Made by a program: the position numbers and the translations under genes. The notes under the pieces are model-generated. The model saw only the letters and a list, made by a program, of their open reading frames with translations, ran no database searches and was not told the DNA's origin. Below are positions 9,444 through 22,049 of a DNA stretch of 64,000 bases, one piece after another (positions within the stretch are counted from its first letter, which is position 1; each line of letters starts with the position of its first letter). Source of the DNA: Geosiphon pyriformis (taxonomy: Eukaryota > Glomeromycota > Glomeromycetes > Archaeosporales > Geosiphonaceae); NCBI GenBank assembly GCA_016748015.1, contig JAAOMT010000439.1:269527-333526 (forward strand), in the 5' to 3' direction.

Positions 9444-12400
9444 TTTGGTGCTTTTTTATAAAAATAATATATCAACAACACTTTAAAGTAATGATTATAT
9501 CTAATACAATAACTTTAAAGTATTATTAGTCAATTTACACTTATTAGAAACAATAATTTAACATAATAAATAGAATTGAAGCTTTTAAAAAGACACTTTA
9601 CTAATATATCAAAAATTAAATTAACAATTATTTGTTTAAAAACTTTAGTATTTTAAAAGTAAACACAATCTTTACAAAAATTTATTATACTATTTTCATT
9701 TAGGAATAAAAAACACAATACTTAATACTTACTTTTAGAAACTTAACTACAATATTATTTAATATTGTAAAACCAGATATTTAATACAACAACAGCTTTT
9801 TTTTGACTTAGAATTAAAACTTAAAACAAGTAATAAAAGCAAACAAAAACAGAAACAAAATTCAAAAACCAGCTTTACAACTTTTAATATACCAAAAGTA
9901 ATTACCAAATATTTATAAACACCTAAACAAAAAATTAATATTAAATTACCACTTTTAATTATATTTTTTCCAGTTTCTTTAATTTAGACACAAATACCAA
10001 ATTTACTATTTACTTATTTTTCAAGATTAGAAAATTTTATATTATCAAAAAGTCTTATTTAACAACCAAAACCAATATTTACCAATACTAATCTTCTTAA
10101 TTACTTAGCAAAAAACCAAAATAATCAGTCCAAAAACTTAGATAACAAAGAAAATATTTCTAAATTTACTAAAAAAAAACTGCCAAAAACAAAAACACTA
10201 AAGAAATAGCAATTGTTTATATTGCAAAAATTCTCAAATTTATTGGTAAAAATACTAATATTAATTTTTATGAATAACTTAACAAAGTCTCAAAAACAGA
10301 AGATAAAAATAAATAAAATATAGCAAAAATACTCAAAGCTATTTTTTATTTTCTTTAGAAAATAGCTGAAAAATAGTTTAAAAACTTGAATAGTTTTTTT
10401 AAAAGCTAGTAAGCATTTAAAAATACTTTTTTAAGCAGTTTATCGACAATAATACTTCTATCATTTTTTAAAATTAATTCCAAAATATTAAACAAAAACT
10501 TTTAGAATTTATTATAACATATTTTAGAAAATTTAACAAACTTTTTAAAAAGATTTGTCAATTAGAAACTAACAAATACTATTTCAATGCTTAAATTTAG
10601 ATCAATTTATTACTAAATTAAAGGACAAACTAATAAAAAAAAACTGTTTACATACACTAAAAGAATTAGTTATTACTATTTAATATACTAAAGTCTATAA
10701 AATAACTATAGAAAAAGCTAACTATACTAAATTTGTTAATCTTGCAATTAGAAAAACCAACTCAACAGCTGAGAAAAAAATTAATCAATTAACCAAGAAG
10801 ATTAAAAACTACTTTATTAATTAATAGCAGTAACAACAGAAATATTAACTACTATAATAATAAAATTAAAACAGTTTTGTTTTATTATTCAATAGCCAAT
10901 CTCAGAATTGTCACTATTATAAAATTTTAGAACATTAGAAATAAGATTGCCAAAAAATGCAATAAAACTAACAATTAAAGAATAACTAATATTATTTTCA
11001 ACTACAATAATTTTATTATTAACTTTAATTATTAGCTTATTATTCTTTAAGATTCTAATATCAGAACAATTATTATTAATTTGCTTTACAGCTAATCTAA
11101 CAACAGTTTTAACAACTACCATCTACCCAATAATATTAAGTATTTACAAGAAAATTGGTTTAACAAAATAATTTTTACTTTAGAACTAATTTACAATTAA
11201 TAACAACAGAATTAATATCAACAATTAATTGGTTTTTTAAAACAATTTACAACAAAAACCTATATATTACTACATTTAATTTAATTACTTAACAATACCA
11301 AAAAAATCGAATTTTCAACAAACTGTACTTTCTAAAAATAAAGCTACAGTATTAAAACAAAACTCTTCTAATAATACAATTTTATTAGCAAAAATTGCTA
11401 AAAATACCAATTTTTTTAATATTTTTTCTTTTGAATTTAAAGCAAATAAATTACTATTTTTATTTAGCAATATAGTAGTTATAAAACAAAAAGTAATTAC
11501 AGCCATATATGCAGAAACTAAGATAAAAAAAAATAAATTTGTTTAATTTTGAATAATAAATTAATAAAAAGTATTATTGTCTATTAGTTAATATAACAAC
11601 TTTAACAAAATATTAATTGATCAACTCAAACAGTTATTGTTATAGCTAATAACATAAAAAAAACATCAGTAAAAAAATTGACAATTTCTTATTTATAATT
11701 AATAGAATTACTATTTTAGTTAAAGTACTAATTATATATGTACTTTAATATTAAGCTCTGATTAACAATTATTAATTCCTTAAAGCCAATACAAACTTAG
11801 ATAAAAAACCCAAAAATTAAAAATTTTATATCAAAAACAAAATACTAAAATATTTGTTACTTGTAATATATTTAACAAATAATTAGAAAAAGCTTTTGTG
11901 TTCAAATTTTAAAAAAAAAAAGAGAAACCAATTATTAAAACTTATATAACTTTTGGATCAATATCTAATTGAACTGAAAAAACTGAACAGCTATTTGAAA
12001 CATTTATATTACAATTAACAATATTATGGTCTAAAAAAACTAGTTAACAGTCTATTTTCACAATTGAACCAATTAACAATTGATATATTTTATATTTAAA
12101 ATTGGAATTAAAAAAACAACAACTCTATATTTTACTTAAATGCAAAGATTACAACAAAAAGTTTTTATCTATAAAAGCTTGCATATTATTAAAAAAAATA
12201 TGAAATTCATATCTGCTATTATTATAAAGCTTGTTATTAAAAACAATTTGGTAGTCCAAAATAAAACAGAAAATAAGACAACATATTTTGTTTTATATAT
12301 AAAAAATTACTACCAAAAAAATACAACTGAATTAATATTGTAATAAAAAACAAAGTATGTAATTAAATATGTTAATATGTCTTATTAATTACCAAAAAAG

Positions 12401-13417
12401 TTAAAAAAAAAACTTTATTTAATACACCATATAACAGCACTCTTAATAAACTATATTATTATTTTCATAATACTGAAATAATTTATAACTTAATCATAAT
12501 TCTAATTAATAAAGAGATTCCAAAAAAAATTCATTTAATAAAAAAAGCTAAATAAATTGAATATATATTTGAAATTGCTGAATATAATTATAAAAATAAA
12601 ATAGAAGTATATTATTAAATTATTAGTCATATTTATTTTTCTAAAGAAATTTAAATTTAATAATTAAAGCAAATAAATATTTAATTGTATAAAGAATATG
12701 TTATGTTTTGTAATAACCAATAATGTTTAGAATACTATGTTTTTGACATATTATCATTTACTAAGAACAATAAATATAAAATCAAATTTGGAGAATTTGG
12801 ATTAAAAAAAAATTACCAATAATACCAATTTACTTATTCAAAAATTAATTAACATTATAGTTAAAATACTTTGATAATAATAATTAAAAAATTAAACCAA
12901 AAAAAGCCCACAAAGTTTGGTTTTCTAATTAAAATTATTTACAAAAATCTTAAAAATTGTTTTCAAAATTCTACCAAAAGCAATAGTACAAATTGCTTTT
13001 TAATTATTATTAGCAAGCAAAAAAATCAACATTAGAAAAAAAGTTATTAATACAGAATAAACCAAAGATATTACAATCATGCTACAGAATAAAACTAAAA
13101 AATTATTTAAAATTGAACATACTAAAAAGATTGTTTAGGCTATTTACTTACTTCTAATCAATATTTCGAATTTATAATCAGTTAATTAAAGAGAACAATT
13201 AAGCAAAAATAACAAAAAAATTTAAGATTTTGGTTTAACTAAATGATTTATGGTTCCAGTAAATATAGCTTTTAATATACAGAATAAATCTTATTAAATT
13301 TTTCGACTTCTCTAACCAATTACTATTTAACTATTTAAAAAATATCATAAAATTTATACTTGTCTAAAACCTACTACTACACAACAAATTTTTGAATCAA
13401 ACAAACAAATTTGTTTG
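9444..13417 (+). pseudogene. Gypsy gag-protease-dUTPase remnant, plus strand
   Basis: This is the internal region of a Gypsy element on the plus strand, with no intact frame. From left to right it has a gag region (about 9800-11500), then a retropepsin-like segment around 11540-11870 (pieces NINxSTQTVIVIANNIKKTS and LTIINSLKPIQT). There the catalytic Asp-Ser-Gly is replaced by Asn-Asn-Lys. Next is the linker shared with the minus-strand element (12440-12800). A dUTPase-like domain follows at about 12900-13417: DITIMLQNKTKKLFKIEH at about 13070-13125, YTCLKPTTTQQIFES near 13360-13400. The RT, RNase H and integrase are missing because a LINE starts at 13418. Every change I can judge is a transition of G to A or C to T. 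The assignment rests on motif order and on agreement between the two copies. Confidence 0.68.
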
Positions 13418-16400
13418 GGTTTAAATTTAGTTAATTTTTTTAATAAACATTTATTGGCTAGAGCTCTTACTTAAAACAACTTTAAAAAGATTAAAAAAAT
13501 TATTGACTATATTTTTGTAAGTGAAAATTTGTTATCTGTAGTTATATATTATAAGATCGACTTGGTATTTGATTTTTTTAATACTAATTATAAAATAGTT
13601 TCTATTTTGGTAAATTTAAAAGATTTTTTGAATTTTTATTTAAATAGTATTTATAAATAAGCAAATAAAAATTATTGAAAGTTCAATATAAAAAATATAG
13701 ATAAAACCAAATAAACACAATTTAGTAACTGTACTTTTGCTAAAATTTTGGTATTTTTAAATAAGTTTGTAAAAATAAAAAATTTTGGCAATTTAAATTT
13801 TATATAAAAGATATTAAAAAAAGTAATAATTGACTTAACAGAAAAAATTTTTTTAGACATTGGTTTAATAAGTTTAATTGTATAAAAAACAAACAATTTT
13901 CTAAGTTTTTTAAGTTAAAACTGCTAATAGCTAAATTTGTAAAGAATTTGGTTTTAGATAACAGATTTAAATTTGATTATTTTTTTGAAACTTGATTATT
14001 TTTTAATAATAGAATTATAAGAAAACAAATTATGTTTTTAATATTGCCTAATCTATGATTTTATTAATATGTATCTTTAAACTATATAATTAATAATGTT
14101 TTTTTTAGAGTTATAGAAAAAATTAACATAAAAGATTTGGTTTTGGTTATTAATAATTTACTTAATAATAAAACTGTTAATTTGTTTAATACACCTAATA
14201 AACTTTAAAAACATTATAACAACTTAGTATTGGAGTGTTTTTTAGATCTGTTAAACTCTTGTCTAACTTTGAATAATGTTTTGGCTTTTTGAAAAGAAGT
14301 GTGGATTTTAATAATCTTTAAACTTTATAAATAAAATAATATTTTGATAAATATATAGCCTATTGTTCTAATTAAAACAGTTAGAAATATTTTGTTCAAA
14401 ATTTTATTAGATCAGATTTTAAGTATTTGTAATAAATTTAGTGTTCTTTGTAAAAATAATTTTTTAGTTATAAAAAATATATTAATCTAATTTTTTGTGT
14501 TTGTTATTGGTTTAATAATTAAAAATACTTTAAAAAAAAACAGAGAATTTTAATTGGTTTTACAAAATATATACAAAATTTATAACTTAGTTAGATAATA
14601 TTATTTGAAAACTAGTTTTTAGTACATTAAAATATGTAACTGGTTTATTAGTTTTTTTTGGTAATATGCACAAAACCAGAATAAATAGAGTAATAACTAA
14701 TTTTAGGCTTTTTTATAGTTATAAAATATATAATAAATTGAATTAAAAAGTTTTTTTTCTTTTTTCTAAAAAATTTTCTATAATTTTTTTTTGTGTAAAG
14801 TCAAAAAACAAGAACATTTATATAAATATTAAATTAATATTAAGTTTATTGTTAAAATTGACAAAATAAAAAGCAGTAAAAAGAAAACTTTGTTTTTTAC
14901 TACAAGTGTTTTTGTGAATAATACAATTAAGTTGGAAATTATCAAGCTTCTACTTAATATATTTTGGATATTACTAGTGAATTTTTTAAAATCAATAATG
15001 TTTTAATTAACAATAAAAAAACAATAGCTATTTCTATTAATCAAAATATTAAGATAATTTTATTAAAAATTGGTGGTTTGCCCATTTTAATTGCTAAAAA
15101 GTGTGAATTACATAAATATTTAGAGATTTTTTTATTGACTAAAAGTTTGTTTAAGCCAAATATAGCTAAGACTTATTCTAATATTTAGTTCTTTGCCAAT
15201 ATTGTGCTGTAAAAAATAATTACAGATAAACAATTTTCATATTTAATATTAGCTGTTTTATAGCTTATAGTTAGTTATTATTTACAATTTTATTTTATTT
15301 TAAGAAATATATATTATAAATAAGATATTATAATTAAAAAAAAACTTAAATCAAAAATTAATTTATTATGTAATTTTTTTAATAAAGTGTTTTATTATCC
15401 TTTTCTGTATAGTCTGAAGACTTTTGAATAAATACAAACTAAAATAAAGTTGGCTTTAGTATTTATATTTTTTAATGTTAAAAACATTTTTAAATATTTC
15501 TTTAATTACAAATTCTTGAATTTACAGATTATAAAATAAGTTTTTTTAAATTCACTACAATATTTTACCAGATTGTATATTAGTTTTGTAAACAATTTTC
15601 TGGCTGAAATAATTAAAATTTTTCTTGATAATAATATGTTTTTAATAAATAATTTGTCTAATATATTTTGTAGTTCTAATAAATTTATAATATTAAGTAT
15701 TTTGAGAAGTTTTTATATTATAATTCTGTTTATTTTTAAAGCAGTTTAATGTTGTATTTGGTAACAGATTTTTGAATAAAAAAACTGTGTTATAAACTAA
15801 AAAACATTTTACAAGTAAAAAAAGTTGAATTTAAAAAGACTTATATTTCTAAATTTATATATAAAAATAGATATTTAAAACTGGATTTTGGTTGTATTAG
15901 AAGTCTGTTAAGTCCAAGTGTTCTAAAATTTAAAGATTTTTTTAATATATGTAGATATTTGTTTAAGATTTAGTTAAATACTTTTAAAGTATATATTAAT
16001 AAATCTTTAAAAGATTTAAGTTTTGTTAAAATTGTTTATAGAACTATCACTTATTTTTTTGCTATAAATATGAGTATTAATATTAAAATAAACGGAATTT
16101 TGTTTTTCATATTAGCTAAATTACAGATTGTTGCTTTGATATTAAAGTGTTTTTGTTTTTTGTATTATAATTGTGTACTTAAATAATCAAGTAGTTATTA
16201 ATATTTGTGTTTTAAAATTTGTTATTATTATTTCAAATTTTTGTAATAATTACTAAGTAGAAAAAAAACATATTGCTAATTTGATAAGAAACAAGAATTT
16301 TTTGGTTAAGTAATCAAAAGTCAAAAATTATTCAGAAATTTTGGAAAATAACATAATTGATTTGCTGATAAATAAAACCACTTATTTTTTTTTTTGTCTT

Positions 16401-17395
16401 ATGGTCTGTATGAATATTTTATTATAACTAAAAACACAACTGTATTTAACAATATTTGTTACTTTGTTTATAATTTATACAAATTTATTTGTTATGTTTA
16501 ATAAAAGTTAAATTTAATTAAAATATGCTTTTTGGTTCAATATTATAATATAAATTGAGTGTTAACTACATAAATATAGCACTTAGATTCACATATAGTT
16601 TCTGAATTTATTAGTAAAAAGTTAGCTAATCTATATACTTACTTAATAAAAACTGTATATAAAAGACTGTTAATTATAATTAAGAAAAAATTATATAATA
16701 AAACTTATTTAAATGTTTTGTGCTTACTATATAATAAAGTAAAATTGTCAAACTATGTGTTTATTTGTGTTAAAAATATTAATATTTGTAAGAAGATTTT
16801 TTTGAAATGTCTAAATACTAAAAATTATTAATAAATATTAATATTCTATTTTTTTTTGCAGTTTTATGGACTCTTTTTTTGTATTTGTAAAATATAAATT
16901 TGTATACAATAGTTTATAAAAGTTTTGTGTTAAAAAATGGATTTTAAAAGTTGTTGCAGTTTTTAATAATAAAAAAAAGACTATTTTAGTCATTTTAAAT
17001 ATTGTAAAACATTTAGTAAAGCTGTATTATACAAAAATTTGGCTTTTTAGATTTAAGTATAAAATTAATATAGAAAAGACCAGTTTGATTAAAGATAAAA
17101 ATATAGTGTTTAGTCTGTTATATATATTAATAAATAGGTTTTTAGATAATATAGTTTATTTGTTAAGAGTTATAAAGTTTTTTGCAGTCAGTTTTGGTAA
17201 ACATAATTTGTGTTTTTTTTGATTTGAAAAGTAAAATCATGATTTATATAAATGTGTAGTAATATATTATCTGGCTTGAGTGATTAGTTACATATAATAA
17301 AAGCATAAGTTATATTTAATATAAATTACTTAAGCTGGTTTTATGTACTAGATAGCAGTTGGATTTTATTTATTAAATTAAATAAAAAAAAAATA
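13418..17395 (+). mobile_element. 5'-truncated, strongly degraded LINE
   Basis: The sequence picks up the LINE ORF2 inside the endonuclease domain (LNLVNFF, then IIDYIFVSENLLSVVI at about 13500-13550) and follows the 41-48 kb LINE to its 3' tail. The RT box FVDD is FVNN at 14911-14922. The stretch KKTIAISINQ to YLEIFL at 15018-15130 aligns with 45559-45675. The C-terminal Cys/His motif at about 16720-16770 has lost one Cys and the His to Tyr. The 3' UTR core is at about 17272-17345 and is followed by a poly-A-rich end. It interrupts the dUTPase of the Gypsy relic. Many stops are present and it codes for nothing. Confidence 0.8.
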
Positions 17396-17399
17396 AATA

Positions 17400-17575
17400 C
17401 AAAAATTTTTGTTTAATGTGTTTAACTTGAGTGTATTTAACATATATTCAAGTAATTGGTCATATGTAAAAAGTATATAATATACATATAATACTTTTGT
17501 TATATAGATTAAATAATAATTGAATTACAATTGGTTAAAACAAATTATAAATTTAAAATAAATAAAAATTACCAA
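17400..17575 (+). repeat. Second LINE-type 3' tail fragment
   Basis: A further copy of the LINE/HAL1-like tail begins with AAGTAATTGGTCATATGTAA at about 17451. It resembles the tail of the ORF1-only element at 3.9 kb more than the LINE tail just before it. It lies directly downstream of the tail of the truncated LINE, giving two 3' ends in a row. Confidence 0.55.
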
Positions 17576-17896
17576 AAATCAAATTATTTTTAATTAAAAA
17601 CAAAGATTTAATAAACAAATCAAAAAATTTTTTTTTTGACTTTTCAAAGTTTTAATGATATCTCATTATAAAAATAATGAAAAGATTTTAAGATAAACTT
17701 AATTTTTTTCATTTATTTTAAAATTTGCCAAAAGTGTTGTTTCAGTCTCTTAAATCCCAAAAGTTTTGAGGTACCACTTTTGAGAACTTTTATCAATAAA
17801 TATTTGTTAATTAATAAACGATACCAATCAAATTCATCTTGAAATTTTTTTTAGATAACATTGAACTTTCAAATTATTTAAAAATTTTGTGACTAA

Positions 17897-19817
17897 ATGT
17901 CCCGTCGAAATTTCCCATTTTTTATAAAGTTCCATAAACACCATTTAAAAATCAAAAATAATCGTCAAAATTCAACTTCCTTCCCATCATCCCCTGATTC
18001 TGATCTTAAAATTTTGTCCGAATCTGACACAATAATAAATGAATCATCATCAACTTCAAATTTTTTTGATTCTGACTCAACTCTTAAACCGGTATACAGC
18101 GAACCAATGGCTCTGAAACCTCCCGAAATCCGCCTAATATATGGATCTTGGCAAGATTCGTTCTGTGTGATTTATAAACCTCAAGGTTTGGTTCAAAATT
18201 TAACTATTGATCTTTATTTAATTTCTTGAAATCGGAAAGAAAATAATAAAATGAAGATTGTCTTTTCAATTGATTTTATGGTTTTACTTTAATCGATTGA
18301 TGTCTAAAGATTTTGACCCCGACTATCTTGATAAGACAATTTTCTATTTGTTAATTTACGTTGCCTTCTATGATTACTAGGAATGTCGGTACAACATAGT
18401 CATTCTAACTGCCCATCTGTGTTGGAGGAAGCAAAGAAAATGGTTGGTGATGAACGAAAGGTCTTTAATGTTCATAGGTAAGTAATGTAGTTTTGGAAAG
18501 TCCGAGGTTTTAAAGAAGTTATGAGCTATTCAGAAAGTTGTGATTAAGGAAAGATCAAACTTAATCATTATTAACTCAAACTTTAAGAATGATTTCTTTT
18601 ATTTTCATTTCTTCTTGACGCGGTATATTCTTTCCAAGGTTAGATAAAAATACACAGGTAATTTCCAAATTCAGCCGGATTGGTTATTTGTGCAACAATT
18701 CATCTTGATTTTTTAGGTTGCAACTTTCAAATATCTAAAATTATATCCCTATTAAGGGTCTTCTGGTATTAGCATTCGACAGAGAAATTGCTAAATCATT
18801 ATCCATATCGTTGGAGAAAGGATTCTGGCAAAAATGGTACAATTCTTTTTTCGCAATCAACATGTTCCCAGCTTGATTCTAAATATCAATTTTTAATTGT
18901 TGCTTATCGAGAAAGGTACAGGACTGTAGTTAAAGTCCCGGCAGATTTATCCCTTTTACCAAGGCAATCTTTGTATTTACAAGGCTCACTGATCTCCCCA
19001 GCAGGTGAATTGGTAAAACATGGACGACTTACAAGTTGGATCAAAAGGTTTTACCCTACTTTCATTTCTTAGTGGCTTTTGATTTTTCAAAATCAAAATT
19101 ATGATTCATAATCATTTCTTATTACATTGAAAATTTTTATTTACCTCCAATCTCTCAAGATGCCCACCAATCCTCCGTTTAACACAATCGGGAACCCAAC
19201 CTGTGACCTCACCTGAAAACTTTCCCTTTCCAAACCAAAAACTCAACCTGCCACAAAATCTTCCATCCCCAATCAATCCCCTGATTCTAACCCACATAGA
19301 TTTCCACAAGGGCAAACTTCCTTATAACCTTTTACACACTCAAATCCAAAATTCACTATTCTTTTACTCCGCAGCACCGTTCACTCCAACCGCAAGGCTA
19401 AGTGGCACGGAGTTTTGGCTACGTGGGATTGCTACTGTAACCCCGAAACTAAGTAGAAATCATCCAAATATTATGAATACCTGCGTTGAAAACAAAAACG
19501 AAATTCATCTACTGGATGAACAACGAGTCGCATTATACAATATTTATCTACATTCTGGTCGAACTCATCAAATTCGCGTGCATCTTTCTGAATCCGGATT
19601 TCCAATTCTCGGTGACGAAGTATACGAAGATTTCGTAGGAAAACGGAAAAAGTATAGAACAAATCAATATCTAGCATTACAAGCATTCAAACTAAGATTT
19701 CCACACCCTTGTGAACATTGGGCTTGGGTCGAGTGTGAAGTTCAGATGCCAGGTGATCACGAATATTGGACCCCATTTCGTGATCATTTAAAATCTGGGG
19801 ATCAATCACCTGTATAA
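17897..19817 (+). CDS. RluA-family pseudouridine synthase
   Basis: The enzyme converts uridine to pseudouridine in RNA. The clear exons are 17897-18185, 18381-18477, a 19-nt exon 18639-18657, and one starting at 18757. They give VIYKPQG, then MSVQHSH, and the catalytic-loop motif HRLDKNTQGLLVLAFDR with the essential Asp. A last long open stretch to the stop at 19815 carries the family signature LHSGRTHQIRVHLSESGFPI followed by LGDEVY. Between about 18830 and 19210 the frame changes twice. The segment with RYRTVV belongs to the protein, but I could not fix those splice sites. The N-terminal 75 residues are Ser-rich and not conserved, which could hold a targeting sequence. It is convergent with ATG15. 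The target RNA cannot be told from sequence; mitochondrial or cytoplasmic tRNA or rRNA are all possible. Confidence 0.8.
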
Positions 19818-20276
19818 ATGAGGTTTTTCTAGTCAATTTTAAAAAAACTCCCAAGTTAAACTATATAATATTTATTCTTCAAAATGATTGTTTTCAATAT
19901 GGGTTCAGACTCTGATCAATTCTTAATAGGCAAAGAAAACTAAAATAATCGTACACCGAATGATGTAATAAAATCTTATGGCATGATGGCTAAAATTTTC
20001 CTAATATATAAAAGTAGTAACAAAGAAAGCTATAAAAACTATATAATAAAAATATTGAGATGCAAAGTCCAAGACCGAAAGGCTGCGTTTGTTATCAGTC
20101 TCAAGTAATAGAATACAAAGCTAGAAAAAATGAAGATACTTGATCCATGCGTTTTAATGCTTATCTCCATCATGGTAATGTTTTTTTTTGAATGTCAAAT
20201 AGAACGAGTTACCAATAATATAATATTGTCAATTCTATCATTAACAACTGCTAATGAAATCTCAAATGGCCAAGAT
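19818..20276. other. Convergent intergenic region
   Basis: This holds the 3' ends of the pseudouridine synthase (+) and ATG15 (-). No further gene is seen. Confidence 0.6.
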
Positions 20277-22049
20277 TTAGTTATCAACAAACTCCCATAA
20301 ACCACAGTCCACACAATCTACCTCAGGCCTGCACACTGGTACACCTGACCAAACCTTTAAAACTTTTTCAATCACATCTCTCGCACGGTGAGTGCGGACA
20401 TCAGGTTTCCACCCAAATTCTTTGACCGAGTCATAAAGACAAACCTTGCCAGCATGGCATTTTGTTTCCAACTACAAGGTAAAATGATATATGCGGTCTT
20501 AAATTTATACTTTGAAATTTCGTTTTTTAAGTATTAAAAAGTATCAACTTACTGCATATCCACCGACCCAACAACTACTCCAGATAGCCTGTAATCCAGA
20601 GATTAGTAAGATAAACTTGGTTAATTATTAATTTTTACTAACTGGCCGAAAATTTATAATTGATGAATACTTACATTACATGCCCCCATGAATATAGGAT
20701 CGGCAGTATGTCCAACATGCCAAATAGGCATATCCTCGTATGGTAAAGCTGGAGGTTGTGGCAAATGTAACCTTCTGGCCGCCAATGCTTCCCCAGGTGC
20801 TTCAAAACCGACTGCTGGAACTCCATAAGTCCACCCAATCAAACCGGATACCCCTCCACCAAGAGAATGGCCGGTTAGCCAAATTGTCGCATCTGGGTAA
20901 GTATCTTGAATTCTTTCATATAATTTCTATTAATTCAGAAAGTTCTTGGAAATGACATTATGATCAAAACAAAAAGCTCATTAATAATTGTATAAATCAT
21001 TTCTCACCACAGCCACATCGTAATACAGATCACTTTCATCAACGCTTTCTTCTAAACATCGTTGATCACACTGGTCTAAAGTAGCTTTGCCCCTATAACA
21101 ACCACAAACTGGAGTCCAACTGGGCCCAACACGCGCACAGCAACAAGAAAATAGACGATTATCCTAAGACAAAATCAAGAGTTATTTTAATAGTTTCTGT
21201 CAATCAGAGAAATATAAAAATTACTCAACGTTTTTTTTGTCTTTGGGTACTGTGGGACCACCCCCAATCATACTAGTCCCTTTTATTGCGATGACAATAG
21301 TTTCATTCTTGGGATCTGTAAACACGTGTCCTCTAATACCGTCCTCTTGCCAACCAAACTCATCGTTCTAGAATAACCCAGGAAAGGATGAATTAAACCA
21401 AATTCGTAAATTAGTGCAAAATAACTATATAATAAAACTGCACAGCACCAATCAAAGGTCTTCCCAAGGTTATACATCGGAACCTTGGAATAATAGCAAA
21501 ACCAAAACCCACCCATCCATACTTATGTCCCAGATCGTACCAATCCTCGCTGCCAGTCGGGATATAGGCGTTGTAAGTCATCATAGCAAGTGCAATCACT
21601 GTCTCCTGATTTTTCATATCGGGTACTATGGCCAATTCTTTATGATAATCGATTTTTGTGGATATCTGGTCGTATTTGTGTCGTCGACGATATTCCTTTA
21701 CCATATTTCGATCAGTAGGTTTTACCGTTAAGCTAGGAACACCTCGAACAATATGGGTAAAAGGCATATCACTGGAAAGTTGGAGAGAATTTAAGCGTGT
21801 CTCGTTCAGATCTAAACGACGAAAAAGTTCAGGGAACCCGGTTGAACCATGGTGGTAAATATGACGTAAGGTCAAGGTTACTTCGTTGTATACTTTTTTT
21901 TCAGGGGCAGACGGCGGACGTGAGGTTTCAAATAAAGTAGGAGGTTGTTGTCGAGCAGCTTTTGGAGAGCCGAAAACGTAGATCAAGGTGACAAAGCTCA
22001 CCACAAAGATTGAAATGCATAATGATAAATCTCTCCAGAATCGTCTCAT
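20277..22049 (-). CDS. ATG15: ATG15, autophagic body phospholipase
   Basis: Six exons join in frame: 22049-21513, 21367-21230, 21163-21008, 20926-20675, 20588-20553 (36 nt) and 20471-20277, giving 437 residues. An N-terminal signal anchor ([19 protein letters not shown], residues about 8-26) is followed by the class-3 lipase fold. Visible features are [20 protein letters not shown], the Cys-rich [18 protein letters not shown], the nucleophile elbow [16 protein letters not shown] with the likely catalytic Asp, [18 protein letters not shown], and THRARDVI with the likely catalytic His. In fungi Atg15 travels through the multivesicular body pathway and disintegrates autophagic bodies in the vacuole. 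An upstream in-frame ATG at 22151 would add 34 residues. I prefer 22049 because it places a short basic tail before the anchor. Confidence 0.92.

Noticed and set aside
10889-12343. Short open frames in the plus-strand Gypsy region (10889-11122, 11315-11506, 12140-12343)
   Set aside because: They are chance openings in AT-rich relic DNA. The two minus-strand frames oppose the Gypsy polyprotein, and the plus-strand one does not continue the polyprotein frame on either side.
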